From contig JBBDMI010000012.1 of the NCBI GenBank assembly GCA_040878395.1, positions 25,151-89,150 on the forward strand: DNA of 64,000 nt, in the 5' to 3' direction. The DNA is from Candidatus Dependentiae bacterium. GTDB taxonomy: Bacteria > Babelota > Babeliae > Babelales > Vermiphilaceae. Shown here one piece after another: positions 55,485-64,000 of the stretch (position 1 is its first letter; each line of letters starts with the position of its first letter). The notes beneath the pieces were generated by a model. The model did no database searches and was not told the DNA's origin. It saw nothing but the letters and a program-made list of their open reading frames with translations. A program made the translations under genes and the position numbers.

Positions 55485-56189
55485 ATGAAACAATATTTGT
55501 TCAGTCTATTTTTAATGATTCCTTCAATACTGTTCTGTGCAAACAATCAGCAGGATTTAGTTAGAAGAGTTGCATTGGCAATTAAATCTGGAAATTTAGC
55601 AGAATTTGATGTGCATTTCTGTTCAGATATGACTGATTTTCTTTGTGTTGAGAATCAAGGAGATGACTATATTGATCTTTTAGGTTTTGCAGCAAAGAGT
55701 AAAAATTTATATACCAAATATTTTATTAAGAGAATCATTGATGGTGGTGCAGATCCTAATAAAGATGATCCAATTTTGTTTCAACAAGCTGTAGATCAAA
55801 CTTTCCCAGACGGAACGGTTCATGCTTCAGGCTTTAGTAAGTTGGTGCAAACCTTTTTACCTATTGAGCGAGCGATTGAGTACGGTAATGTTGAGGGTGT
55901 AAGTGCATTGCTAGAAAATGGCGCCGATGTTGAAAAATCTTCTTTTAGGCCGCGATCCTTTTTTGCGAAGTTATTTAGTTGTTATCCGATGCCCCTAGCT
56001 CAAGCCCAAAAGTATCTATCGGTTACACAAGATCGCCCTTCTGATGATACGCCCGGAACGGCAGAAGCACCGGGAACGCGAGCAGAATACAAACAAATTA
56101 TTGAGTTATTACAACAACATATTGAGAGAAAAATTCAGGAAGAAGTTGAATCGAACGATATTGGTGGTATGGGTTGTGTAGTTCAATAA
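55485..56189 (+). CDS. Exported ankyrin-repeat protein, paralogue 2
   Basis: 234 residues. The ATG at 55485 aligns with the start of paralogue 1 and begins the signal peptide; an ATG at 55470 is 15 bases earlier and also possible. Ankyrin units: GGADPNKDD (about 89), then PIERAIEYGNVEGVSALLENGADVEKS. TATAAT at 55443-55448 may be its own -10 box. Ends in GMGCVVQ, similar to CSVQ of paralogue 1: both end in a short Cys-Val-Gln-type tail of unknown meaning. Confidence 0.7.
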   Translation: MKQYLFSLFLMIPSILFCANNQQDLVRRVALAIKSGNLAEFDVHFCSDMTDFLCVENQGDDYIDLLGFAAKSKNLYTKYFIKRIIDGGADPNKDDPILFQQAVDQTFPDGTVHASGFSKLVQTFLPIERAIEYGNVEGVSALLENGADVEKSSFRPRSFFAKLFSCYPMPLAQAQKYLSVTQDRPSDDTPGTAEAPGTRAEYKQIIELLQQHIERKIQEEVESNDIGGMGCVVQ

Positions 56190-56289
56190 AAAACTCACCT
56201 TTCGCAAAATTATTTTGTACTTTTTTTCAATAAAAGTGTGAACAGTTTTTAAAAATTTTTTGTATAGCAATGATTACTATAGATGAAAT

Positions 56290-56540
56290 ACATTTGCCCA
56301 TTTTGTCATCAAGTATGTTCAAACAATTCTTAAATAGAATGTAATAATCCAGGGGCAAAACACAAAAGCAATTTACCTATTTTGTCATCAAGTATGTTGT
56401 TAACTTGATGACAAAATGGGCAAATTTATTTATTTTTTTTATTTAGATTATTATTACATACTATTTGAAAACTGTGTGATAATTATTTTAAAAAGCGTTT
56501 CTTCTAAAATAAGTTATTAAATCTGTGAGTGCGTAAGGTG
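56290..56540. repeat. Repeat F, second copy, with a hairpin
   Basis: Bases 56400-56540 match 40122-40272 closely. A 24-base inverted repeat (56370-56393 with 56403-56426, two mismatches) lies at its left end, and a related arm is at 56293-56320. No gene lies in 56189-56555. Confidence 0.75.
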
Positions 56541-56554
56541 ATTTTTAAATATAT

Positions 56555-56740
56555 TTATAACTGTTTTTGCAATAATATAATGTGCCTGTTCAAATCATCT
56601 TTGAGTTCTTTGAGTTGATCAGCTATATCTTCGCCTTCAGAGCTTTGAGCATTTTCAATTGCATGCTTTTCTAAAAACCAACATAGTTTACTTAGTTTAT
56701 AAAGTAATTTTACTTTGTCATATTGAGCATCATGTAACAT
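56555..56740 (-). CDS. Small coiled-coil protein of unknown function
   Basis: 61 residues, all helical, with GGGAGA 5 bases before the ATG. It has an HxLLxKLSxLxWFLEKHA-like pattern seen in small uncharacterised bacterial proteins, from memory. No signal peptide. Real-gene status is likely because of the ribosome-binding site and the composition. Confidence 0.5.
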   Translation of the reverse strand: MLHDAQYDKVKLLYKLSKLCWFLEKHAIENAQSSEGEDIADQLKELKDDLNRHIILLQKQL

Positions 56741-56860
56741 GAATATCTCCCAGTTTAAACATCTTAAATAATATTATATGAAATAGTATCATATTGATTT
56801 ACACTATTTCTATAAGTTGTCTTTATGAGTCAAAACATTTGTCATATTAAAAGGGAAAAA

Positions 56861-58078
56861 ATGAATCGCAATTGGTTAACCTCACATCTTATATCATTAA
56901 ATAGTTTTATTTTAATTGCAGCAGGTTTAGGGACTGTTGCCGGTCTGTATTTTCCGCAACTATATCCATTCGCGGATGTTGTTTCTGAAACAGTAATCAG
57001 TTTATTAAAGTTAATTAGTTTACCTCTTATATTTTTCTCAGTTACTGCAACAATTTCGGGAATGTCCAGTGTTGATGAAATGCGCTTGATTGGGCGAAAA
57101 GTGATAAAATATACTATTTCAACGACTGTCATTGCAGCAACTGTTGCTCTTATTATATTTTTAATTATTGATCCGACCGCCTCAGATTTTGTGTGTGAAG
57201 TTGCTAATGGTGATGATTTTGGCGGTTATTTTGATTTTATGTGTAAATTGGTTCCTTCCAATGTAGTGACCACTTTTGCTGAAAATAATGTAATCGGCAT
57301 CATGTTGATTGCGCTTGGTTTAAGCTTTGCAACGCTTACACTGCCTGAGGAAAACAAGCAATCGCTGAATCTTTTTTTCTCCAGTTTTTTTGCAGTACTT
57401 TTGCGCATCACCCAAGCAATGGTTTATGTGATACCGGTCGGCGTCTGGGCCTTTACGGTGTTATTTATTAAAAACATTAAAGTAGAGCCTGGCAACGATT
57501 TGAGGAAGTTGGCATTATATGTTATTTGTATTTTGCTTGCTAATTTTGTACAAGGCTTTATTGTTTTACCTCTGTTTTTGAAATGGAAAGGCTATAAGCC
57601 TTTTGCTTCGCTTAAAGGGATGTCTCCGGCGCTTTCGGTTGCATTTTTTTCACGTTCCTCAAATATTGCCCTTCCTATGACTATGGAATGCACTCAACGC
57701 ACTTTTGGTGTTTCAGAAAAAGTTTCCAATATTACCCTGCCATTATGTTCTACAATTAACATGAACGCCTGTGCGGCATTTATACTCACCACAGTTCTAT
57801 TTGTTGCGCAAAGCAGTGGTATGGTATTCAGTTTGTTTGATATGATTTTATGGATTTTTATTGCAACAATTGCTGCAATCGGCAATGCCGGTGTGCCTAT
57901 GGGTTGTTATTTTTTATCTGGGGCCTTGTTGACCACGATGAATGTTCCGCTTGAACTATTAGGTGTTATTTTGCCTTTATATGCGTTAATCGATATGTTC
58001 GAAACAGCTGTCAATGTGTGGTCTGATTCATGTGTTGCTGCTATGGTGCAAAAAGAGGTACCTTTCGATACCTTTTGA
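56861..58078 (+). CDS. Dicarboxylate/amino acid:cation symporter
   Basis: 405 residues of the DAACS (GltP/GltT) family: eight helices plus two hairpins. Characteristic blocks are SRSSNIALPMTMECTQR (HP1-like serine-rich) and LPLCSTINMNACAAFI. Uptake of glutamate, aspartate or C4-dicarboxylates with Na+ or H+. AAAGGG precedes the ATG at 56861; an in-frame ATG 36 bases upstream is less likely. With glutamate dehydrogenase nearby this suggests that host glutamate is used as carbon and energy source. Confidence 0.88.
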   Translation: MNRNWLTSHLISLNSFILIAAGLGTVAGLYFPQLYPFADVVSETVISLLKLISLPLIFFSVTATISGMSSVDEMRLIGRKVIKYTISTTVIAATVALIIFLIIDPTASDFVCEVANGDDFGGYFDFMCKLVPSNVVTTFAENNVIGIMLIALGLSFATLTLPEENKQSLNLFFSSFFAVLLRITQAMVYVIPVGVWAFTVLFIKNIKVEPGNDLRKLALYVICILLANFVQGFIVLPLFLKWKGYKPFASLKGMSPALSVAFFSRSSNIALPMTMECTQRTFGVSEKVSNITLPLCSTINMNACAAFILTTVLFVAQSSGMVFSLFDMILWIFIATIAAIGNAGVPMGCYFLSGALLTTMNVPLELLGVILPLYALIDMFETAVNVWSDSCVAAMVQKEVPFDTF

Positions 58079-58285
58079 CAGGATAGCAGGACAGCTTTCG
58101 CTGTGCTTAATTTCAGTTGATACTGTAATTCTGGCGAATAGGCGAGTTAGACCTAAATAAAAGGTAATAAACGTATACCTTTAGGCCATTTAAGATAATT
58201 AGATAATTTATACATTTTGGCTGTTTTTTATTTCTTTTTTTATTTGTTGTAACCATATTGGCGTGTGTAGTTCGTTTGAAAAAAA

Positions 58286-58310
58286 GAGGCATCATATTAT
58301 GATTGCCCCT
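58286..58310. terminator. Possible bidirectional terminator
   Basis: Imperfect stem GGCATCAT/ATGATTGCC with a one-base bulge, flanked by A-runs and TTT, between the convergent symporter and CapA genes. Confidence 0.4.
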
Positions 58311-58322
58311 TTCTTCTTTTAT

Positions 58323-59207
58323 CTAAAATTCAATTTCACCGTTATCTGAAATTGTAGTACCCAAATTCTTGCTAATAGTTTGCATTAGTGTAATTGCTTC
58401 AGTTTTATTTTCATCAGTAGCTTTTTTTAGTTGGTTTTCTTGTAGTAGCACCGGGATGAGTTTTGCTTTATGTATTGATCTTTTTTCAACTTCAATTTCA
58501 TAGATAAATGAGCGTGGTATACTTTGTTTTTCATTGCTCATATAAATATCAACAAAATCACCGGAATCATATATGATCAATTTGCCGTTATAATTTTCAA
58601 CGCCTAAATATACATGGTCGCTTTCACCATGTATAATATCAATTCCTTCATCAATAAGTGTATGTGCAAATCGTTGATAAGTGTCATTTGGTTCAGGGCG
58701 TTCAGAGCCCCATTGTACAAGTGCAACTAAAATATCGACCTCTTGTTTTATTTCATGTAATAGACTTTTAATTGGAGTAACATCGCCAAAGGGTGTATAA
58801 AAAATGTTTGGACCATCAGTGTGCTGTTCATGTTCTTTTTTATTTGAAAATCCAATAATGCCGATTTTGATACCATTTGTTTCAAATTCAACCGGCTCGT
58901 GTGCTTGATGCTCATTGATGCCGATACCAACGGTGTGGATGTCAGCTCTGTTTAATGCAAGAGGTACTTTGCTGTTATCATGAATCAACATATTATCGGC
59001 TAAATTTATCAATTCAATATTTCCTGCCTTAATTACATGTACTGCATTTTGTGTATTATCTACTAATTGGTGAAACAGTTGTTGTTGTGGATTAAGCAAG
59101 CGGAGGTCCTGTTTTTGTAAAACGTCCTTTATGTCAGCCCAAAAAAAATCGTAATCCGACTCAATGTACTTGCCAACGAAAACGTTGCTTAAAATCGCTA
59201 ATTTCAT
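58323..59207 (-). CDS. CapA-family protein
   Basis: 294 residues of the CapA (PgsA) metallophosphoesterase-like family. Blocks: ALNRADIHTVGIGINEHQAHEP, LVQWGSERP and IIHGESDHV followed by GKLIIYDSGDFVD. No signal peptide, so cytoplasmic. Normally linked to poly-gamma-glutamate capsules but many members have other roles. AGGGG before the ATG is immediately downstream of the RHH gene stop (59217), so it forms an operon with parA and the RHH gene. Confidence 0.78.
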   Translation of the reverse strand: MKLAILSNVFVGKYIESDYDFFWADIKDVLQKQDLRLLNPQQQLFHQLVDNTQNAVHVIKAGNIELINLADNMLIHDNSKVPLALNRADIHTVGIGINEHQAHEPVEFETNGIKIGIIGFSNKKEHEQHTDGPNIFYTPFGDVTPIKSLLHEIKQEVDILVALVQWGSERPEPNDTYQRFAHTLIDEGIDIIHGESDHVYLGVENYNGKLIIYDSGDFVDIYMSNEKQSIPRSFIYEIEVEKRSIHKAKLIPVLLQENQLKKATDENKTEAITLMQTISKNLGTTISDNGEIEF

Positions 59208-59216
59208 TAAATTCCC

Positions 59217-59543
59217 CTATTTAAGTGGTCTGCCACCTTTGAGTTGATAGTCTTGGCGTTGTGGGTATTCCTCACCCCAATCTTTTTCCCATTTTTTTAG
59301 TTCACGTAAAAATGCACGTTCAGCAAATTCAGTTAGAGTCAGTCCGGGTTCCCAATAAACGGCATTTTTTACTTTATCAATGAGGTCTACTGAAATATGA
59401 ATGGTCACTCGTTGTTTGAGCGCTTTTTCATCAAGAGTTTCAACCGTTTTTGTTGCAGGTTTTGTTTGTTTTGGTTTTGCCTGTGGTGACAAATAATCGG
59501 TTAATGGATTTGCTTCTATTGTTTTATTTTTCTTCTTTGCCAT
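59217..59543 (-). CDS. Ribbon-helix-helix DNA-binding protein (ParA partner)
   Basis: 108 residues. A basic N-terminal arm (1-45), then the RHH core: VTIHISVDLIDKVKNAVY (strand and helix A) and LTLTEFAERAFLRELKKW (helix B). It ends in a charged tail. AAAGGA precedes the ATG. Small RHH partners next to ParA act as centromere-binding ParB equivalents in plasmid systems. This fits, but is inference. Confidence 0.7.
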   Translation of the reverse strand: MAKKKNKTIEANPLTDYLSPQAKPKQTKPATKTVETLDEKALKQRVTIHISVDLIDKVKNAVYWEPGLTLTEFAERAFLRELKKWEKDWGEEYPQRQDYQLKGGRPLK

Positions 59544-59640
59544 TATTGCTTCCTTTTATTCATTGGTTTACGATGTGTACGTTTTCATTGTTTTGGTATA
59601 TGACTCTAAGCTTGTTTTGGAATGGTAATGTATATCTTCG

Positions 59641-59678
59641 TCATACTTTTGGTATCCATTAAAAAGCCAAAAGTATGA
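59641..59678. repeat. Inverted repeat between parA and the RHH gene
   Basis: TCATACTTTTGG (59641-59652) and CCAAAAGTATGA (59667-59678) form a perfect 12-bp inverted repeat with a 14-base loop, just after the parA stop codon. No T-run follows, so it is more likely a binding site or mRNA hairpin than a terminator. Confidence 0.5.
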
Positions 59679-59683
59679 CAATA

Positions 59684-60445
59684 TTATTTACGTTCCTGCT
59701 TAATAACTTCTCGAGCCAATAGTCTATAATCTTGCGAACCATTACAATGAGTATCATATTTAGTAATTGGTTGTAGATAACTTGGGGCTTCAGACAATCT
59801 AATATTTTCACGAATTGCAGTTTTATACATTTTATCTTTAAAATTAGTGCGTAATTCCTTGACCACCTCTTTTGCATGGTTTGTACGTAAATCAACACGA
59901 CATGGTACAATGCCTGAAATACGAAGTTTTGGATTGAGGCGGTCTTTGATAACTGAAATTGTTTGTAGTAGTTGAATTAATCCGGATAGAGCCATAATGC
60001 GAGCCTCAACGGGAACAATGATTTCATGCACTGCTGTTAATGCATTAATAGTTAAAATGCCAAGTGTAGGTGGACAATCAATAATAATATAATCATATTG
60101 ACCTCTTTTGATCTCTTGGAATTTGTTTTTCAAAATTATTTCAGCACCAACTTCTTGTGCCAGACGTTTTTCAAGTCCCATTAACCATGATGATGATGGA
60201 ATTAAATCAATGAACTCATCATCTGTTGGGATAATAATGTCATTAATATCTGTTTTATTAGTAAACAGTTCAAATAACCCTTTTGCGTCTCTTGGTTGCC
60301 CAAACCATGATGAAGTTGAAGCTTGTGGATCTAGATCGATGAGTAAAACTTTTCTTTTTTTTTCAGCAAGTGTTGCTGTTAGGTTGACTGCGGTTGTGGT
60401 TTTTCCACTGCCACCTTTTTGATTAATAATTGCAATTTTACGCAT
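59684..60445 (-). CDS. parA: ParA-family ATPase
   Basis: 253 residues. Deviant Walker A KGGSGKTT (about 10-17), LIDLDPQAS (A') and the IIIDCPPTLG B motif. AAGGGG 6 bases before the ATG. Segregates chromosomes or plasmids, or positions other cargo. A canonical ParB is not next door; the RHH gene follows after about 140 bases. Operon order: parA, RHH, capA. Confidence 0.9.
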   Translation of the reverse strand: MRKIAIINQKGGSGKTTTAVNLTATLAEKKRKVLLIDLDPQASTSSWFGQPRDAKGLFELFTNKTDINDIIIPTDDEFIDLIPSSSWLMGLEKRLAQEVGAEIILKNKFQEIKRGQYDYIIIDCPPTLGILTINALTAVHEIIVPVEARIMALSGLIQLLQTISVIKDRLNPKLRISGIVPCRVDLRTNHAKEVVKELRTNFKDKMYKTAIRENIRLSEAPSYLQPITKYDTHCNGSQDYRLLAREVIKQERK

Positions 60446-60617
60446 TGCAAACCCCTTCTTATTAGGATAATAAATGTTTACTTTTATGTGATTTATGCTT
60501 TGGTGCCCCTATGATCAATGGGATGCTAACATGGCAAATATGTTAATTGCAATAAAAACTGTTTTTATTTTTATACTGTTGTTTATTAAAACGTATAAAA
60601 TGAAGTGAAAGAAGATT

Positions 60618-60641
60618 GTCATAAAGGTATACCTTTATGAC
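60618..60641. promoter_or_regulatory. 24-bp perfect palindrome upstream of parA and gdh
   Basis: GTCATAAAGGTATACCTTTATGAC reads the same on both strands over 24 bases; here I describe it by its 12-base half GTCATAAAGGTA. It lies 173 bases upstream of the parA start and 180 upstream of gdh. A related half-site (GTATACCTTT) is at about 58170. Candidate centromere or operator. Confidence 0.5.
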
Positions 60642-60820
60642 GTTCCCTTTTATGTACGAAAGGTGCCAAAAAGAGGTAAAGACGCTAAACAGTACAATAG
60701 AATATTATTAAGCATTATAAAGGTGAATAAACCGTTTTATTTTTGATTTCTTGTGCATGGTCAGTCTCTTTTTTTACACTCATTTTGTTTTAAAAAATTT
60801 AAAAAAAAGATGGTAAAAAA

Positions 60821-62071
60821 ATGGATACAAAAGTTATATATGATGATACAGTTTGCCTTATACAAAAAGCATCAAAATCGGTGAAATTATCAAACGCCCT
60901 TTTGGAGCAATTGATTAATGTTCAAAAATCTTTGCAGGTCGCCATTACTATTCGTTTAGATAATGGTGAGGTTAAAACCTTTAAAGGATTGCGGATACAC
61001 CATAATTTGATTCTTGGTCCGGGCAAAGGTGGCATCCGTTTTCATGAACATGTCGATACATATGAAGTTACAAGCCTTGCCATGCTGATGTCATTAAAAA
61101 ACGCATTATTACGATTGCCGTTTGGTGGTGCAAAAGGTGGTATTGCGGTTAATCCTTCTAGTTTATCAAAAAACGAATTAGAGAAATTAACACGAGCTTA
61201 TGTTTTGCAGATACATAATTTTGTGGGGCCAAGTAAAGATGTTCCTGCACCGGACATGGGAACAAATGCTCAAACGATGGCTTGGTTTTTAGATACCTAT
61301 GAAAAAATTAAAGGATATGCATCACCGGCAGCGGTAACAGGAAAACCGTTAGCTCTTGGTGGTATAGCGTTGCGTGAAACTGCAACAGGAAAAGGTGTTT
61401 CTTTTTGCATTGCCTATGCATTGAAAAAATTGCATCAAAAAGAGATTAAGCATGCAACAGTTGCGATACAAGGTTTTGGCAATGTTGGTGCCGCAACTGC
61501 ATTATATTTATCAGATAAGAATGCAAAAATAGTTGCTGTTAGCGATGTTTCAGGGGCTGTTTATAAAAAAGATGGTATTAATATAAAAGAGGCTGTCGAT
61601 TGGGTTTCTCAAGGAAAGCTCTTAAAAGATATGCAAAATATTGAACATATAACAAATGAGCAATTGCTGAGTTTGGATGTTGATGTTCTTGTTCCTGCTG
61701 CAATAGAGAGTGTTATTACCAAAGAAAATATGCATAATATTCAAGCAAAAATAATCGCAGAAGGTGCCAATGGTGCATTAACAAATGATGCAATTGATTA
61801 TATATATAAAAAAGGTATTTTTGTGATTCCTGATATATTATGCAATGCCGGTGGTGTTGTCGCTTCATATTTTGAATGGGTGCAGTGTAAGCAATCTTTT
61901 TTTTGGCATGAAGAAGAAGTTGAGCGATTATTTCTTGAGAAAATGAGGTCAGCTTTTGATAGAGTATCTCAGGTTTCTTTAGATTATGATATTGATATGA
62001 AAAATGCAGCAGTGATTGATGCTGTTTTGCACATTGCGTCATCAATGAAAGAGCGTGGTCTGTTTTTTTAA
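60821..62071 (+). CDS. gdhA: Glutamate dehydrogenase
   Basis: 416 residues, typical of the hexameric Glu/Leu/Phe/Val dehydrogenase family. GPGKGGIRFH, catalytic-Lys block LPFGGAKGGI, KDVPAPDMGTN, TGKPLALGG, the NAD-binding GFGNVG and the C-terminal NAGGVVASYFEW. Interconverts glutamate and 2-oxoglutarate. The ATG at 60821 lacks a strong ribosome-binding site. Neighbours: symporter and parA operon on the left, NIF3 protein on the right. Confidence 0.93.
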   Translation: MDTKVIYDDTVCLIQKASKSVKLSNALLEQLINVQKSLQVAITIRLDNGEVKTFKGLRIHHNLILGPGKGGIRFHEHVDTYEVTSLAMLMSLKNALLRLPFGGAKGGIAVNPSSLSKNELEKLTRAYVLQIHNFVGPSKDVPAPDMGTNAQTMAWFLDTYEKIKGYASPAAVTGKPLALGGIALRETATGKGVSFCIAYALKKLHQKEIKHATVAIQGFGNVGAATALYLSDKNAKIVAVSDVSGAVYKKDGINIKEAVDWVSQGKLLKDMQNIEHITNEQLLSLDVDVLVPAAIESVITKENMHNIQAKIIAEGANGALTNDAIDYIYKKGIFVIPDILCNAGGVVASYFEWVQCKQSFFWHEEEVERLFLEKMRSAFDRVSQVSLDYDIDMKNAAVIDAVLHIASSMKERGLFF

Positions 62072-62237
62072 TATATGCTTATATATAGATATATTTTAGT
62101 ATTACCTATAAGGTATTACAGGCTTATTCCATTAATGTGTAATTACTGAAAAAAGGTACCAAAAATACATTTGCAAATACGTATACATTGTGTGTAAATA
62201 AGGTTTATATGTATTGGCAACCAATGTATCACAAGAA

Positions 62238-62993
62238 TTATAAGCCGGTTGGCAATTCTATAAACTCTGTTTCGATGTTAAATGTATCATGTAGATGTTG
62301 CGCTAAAGCTTTTAATCCTACTGTTTCTGTTGCATAATGTCCGGCAAAAATAACATTTATCTGTGCATCTTTAGCTGTTTGGAAAATATCAGCTGAATCA
62401 CCGGTGATATAAAGATCAACATTCTCTTTTAAACTTTCCCAAAAGCCACCATAACCACCACCGCCGGAAATAACACTTATAGTTTCAATGTCAGGATTTC
62501 CAAAAGGAACAACAATGCATTCAGTTTGCAGTTGATTGTTTAATCTGTTTGCAATGTCAGCAAGTTTTATTTTGTTTTTTGTTTTGCCAATCCAGCCGAT
62601 ATTGCCACCTTTTTTTGTATAAAAAGGGCGATTGATTTCAGCATCTAAAAGCTTGAGGAGCTGTGCGTTGTTGCCAACTTCTTTGTGGCGATCAAGGGGT
62701 AAATGTGCAGCATATAATGAAATATTATTATCGAGCAGCTTTTGAATACGTTTTTTATTCCATGAAGTTATTGATGGATTGGTAAATTCCCAAAATTGTC
62801 CATGATGAACAATGAGCATATCAGCTTGTGCTGCAATCGCATGATCAAAGCTATCAATACAAGCGTCGACAGCAAAAGCTATTTTTTTAACTTCATTTTT
62901 TCCTTCAACCTGCAAACCATTAAAGCAAGTGTCATTAATGCCATCAATGTTTAAAAAATCATCTAGATATGTTGTCAATTCTTTTAAATGCAT
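62238..62993 (-). CDS. NIF3/DUF34 family dinuclear-metal protein
   Basis: 251 residues, similar to YbgI. NDTCFNGLQVEG near the start, IVHHGQFW with paired His (metal ligands), ISGGGGYGG and a C-terminal GHYATETVGL block. The family is often annotated as GTP cyclohydrolase type 2, but the activity is not secure. Stands alone, convergent with gdhA. Confidence 0.85.
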   Translation of the reverse strand: MHLKELTTYLDDFLNIDGINDTCFNGLQVEGKNEVKKIAFAVDACIDSFDHAIAAQADMLIVHHGQFWEFTNPSITSWNKKRIQKLLDNNISLYAAHLPLDRHKEVGNNAQLLKLLDAEINRPFYTKKGGNIGWIGKTKNKIKLADIANRLNNQLQTECIVVPFGNPDIETISVISGGGGYGGFWESLKENVDLYITGDSADIFQTAKDAQINVIFAGHYATETVGLKALAQHLHDTFNIETEFIELPTGL

Positions 62994-63109
62994 ATTGTTT
63001 CCTTTTTATAAATAATGATCTCATCTTGCGTGCTGACAGATTCAATAACTTTAGATTGTAAAAAAGTCTTATAATTATTGTGTAATCAGAAGCTGTATCA
63101 CAGTTCTTG

Positions 63110-63343
63110 TAGAAATTATAAGTACGCTTTTAATCTACTACAAACAGTCGTCCTTGTCTTCCTGCCAGCCGTCGCTAAAGCTAAGGCGGGCAGGCTGCGA
63201 AGGCAGGAATCCATAAAAAGCTTGTACAATTAAATAGCATAGGCATTGTAGGGCTTATGAGGAAAATTACAGGGAATCTAAAATAATATTTTTTAATGAA
63301 TTTATTTCATTTATTGTGGATTCCTGCCTTCGCAGGAATGACA
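63110..63343. repeat. Repeat block 3a: GC-rich palindrome and partial 157-bp element
   Basis: Bases 63163-63195 are the reverse complement of the GC-rich unit in block 1. From 63197 to 63343 the 157-bp element is present but its left arm is replaced by that unit. The stretch 63000-63110 shows no gene. Confidence 0.8.
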
Positions 63344-63454
63344 GGGGTGAGAAACTTTGTTATTTTGTGTGATAATTATTTTGAAAGTAATTTTTACTAA
63401 AATAAGCTTGAAAATTAAACCTGTTTAAAATAATTATTTAAAGCATTACAAAAG
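63344..63454. repeat. Repeat unit B (copy 3)
   Basis: Near-identical to 15327-15462 and 39428-39563 (reverse). It joins the partial 157-bp element to the 201-bp element. Confidence 0.9.
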
Positions 63455-63655
63455 ATGTGGGTAATGCATAGGCGAATGCGGGGATCCACTAATAAAGAGG
63501 TTCATTTTTTTGGTGAATAATAAATGAAATTATTTTTAATATTAATGCATTTATTCAAGCTTAAAACATTGGTGTGACTGAAAATTTATCTTACTGCATA
63601 CTAATGAAAATTTTTAACTAGTGGATCCCCGCATTCGCCTATGCATTACCCACAT
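63455..63655. repeat. 201-bp element with perfect 37-bp terminal inverted repeats
   Basis: Ends at 63455-63491 and 63619-63655 are perfect inverted repeats of 37 bases (core GCGGGGATCCAC and CATAGGCGAATG). No coding sequence lies within. Interior differs from 39793-40022 although the ends are shared. Confidence 0.9.
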
Positions 63656-63717
63656 TTTATCCTTTAAAAAACATATTTTTTTGTTTTAGGCTTTCCATGG
63701 CGCCATTTCCCTCATCC

Positions 63718-63874
63718 TGTCATTCCTGCGAAGGCAGGAATCCATAAAAAGCTTGTACAATTAAATAGCATAGGCATTGTAGGGCTTATGAGGAAAATTA
63801 CAGGGAATCTAAAATAATATTTTTTAATGAATTTATTTCATTTATTGTGGATTCCTGCCTTCGCAGGAATGACA
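63718..63874. repeat. 157-bp MITE-like element (second full copy)
   Basis: Inverted relative to 39558-39714, same length and 27-base ends. The stretch 63656-63717 also occurs at 39715-39775. Unit B follows and is cut by the window end (63871-64000). Confidence 0.9.
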
Positions 63875-64000
63875 GGGGTGAGAAACTTTGTTATTTTGTG
63901 TGATAATTATTTTGAAAGTAATTTTTACTAAAATAAGCTTGAAAATTAAACCTGTTTAAAATAATTATTTAAAGCATTACAAAAGATGTGGGTAATGCAT

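Noticed and set aside
1..64000. tRNA and rRNA genes
   Set aside because: No cloverleaf-like sequences with T-arm consensus or rRNA stretches were noticed in any intergenic gap on either strand; a tRNAscan run would settle it.

Overview
The window looks like a chromosome segment of an AT-rich, Gram-negative, host-associated bacterium. Secretins, beta-barrel proteins and many signal peptides imply an outer membrane. Secreted ankyrin proteins, exported M16 and clan-CD-like proteases, decayed genes and many small repeats suit a reduced parasitic or endosymbiotic genome. The mix resembles Candidatus Dependentiae (TM6/Babeliae), but that placement is inference. No rRNA, tRNA, transposase, phage module or CRISPR array was seen.

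Layout. 1-6443: a type II secretion/type IV pilus-like operon (5'-cut secretin, GspL/PilM-N-like, GspM/PilO-like, second secretin), meeting enolase tail to tail. 7919-11585: three paralogous exported proteins with a clan-CD-like His/Cys pair. 11679-16147: aspS, a DUF1499 protein, an exported unknown and a decayed MNT-HEPN pair split by repeats. 16203-23955: a beta-barrel protein, endonuclease IV, a candidate structured RNA, a WecA/MraY-type transferase, infB and nusA. 24115-24376: two inverted, exactly 11-bp-phased arrays of DnaA-box-like sequences, the best oriC candidate. 24468-27851: a family-4 UDG without cluster cysteines, an exported clostripain and a truncated ComEC. 27989-35695: two M16 peptidases (cytosolic and exported) around a hemerythrin protein and two pseudogenes. 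35776-39041: a Cys-rich exported protein, L-LDH, a DUF1295 protein and a MutY-like glycosylase. 39128-40310: a block of nested MITE-like repeats. 40316-44299: an operon of two near-identical Cache sensors and a protein resembling a pentameric ligand-gated channel. 44422-47293: two photolyases. 47422-51965: an exported operon of a Cys-rich envelope protein, a flavin oxidase and an esterase-fold protein lacking its serine. 52042-56740: a DAO-type flavoprotein, an exported unknown, TspO, two ankyrin proteins and a small coiled-coil protein. 56861-62993: a dicarboxylate symporter, CapA, an RHH protein, ParA, glutamate dehydrogenase and a NIF3 protein. 63110-64000: a second repeat block, cut by the window end.

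Together. Cell-surface and secretion functions dominate. Amino-acid uptake and glutamate oxidation (symporter, GDH) plus enolase and LDH are the only central metabolism seen. DNA repair is well represented (endonuclease IV, UDG, MutY-like, two photolyases), and three of these enzymes lack the Fe-S cysteines usual in their superfamilies. The most unusual items are the Cache/channel operon, the phased DnaA-box arrays, the exported clan-CD-like triplet and the nested MITE families. Several gene starts are reassigned on ribosome-binding-site and signal-peptide evidence. All family calls are from reading motifs; no database search was run.
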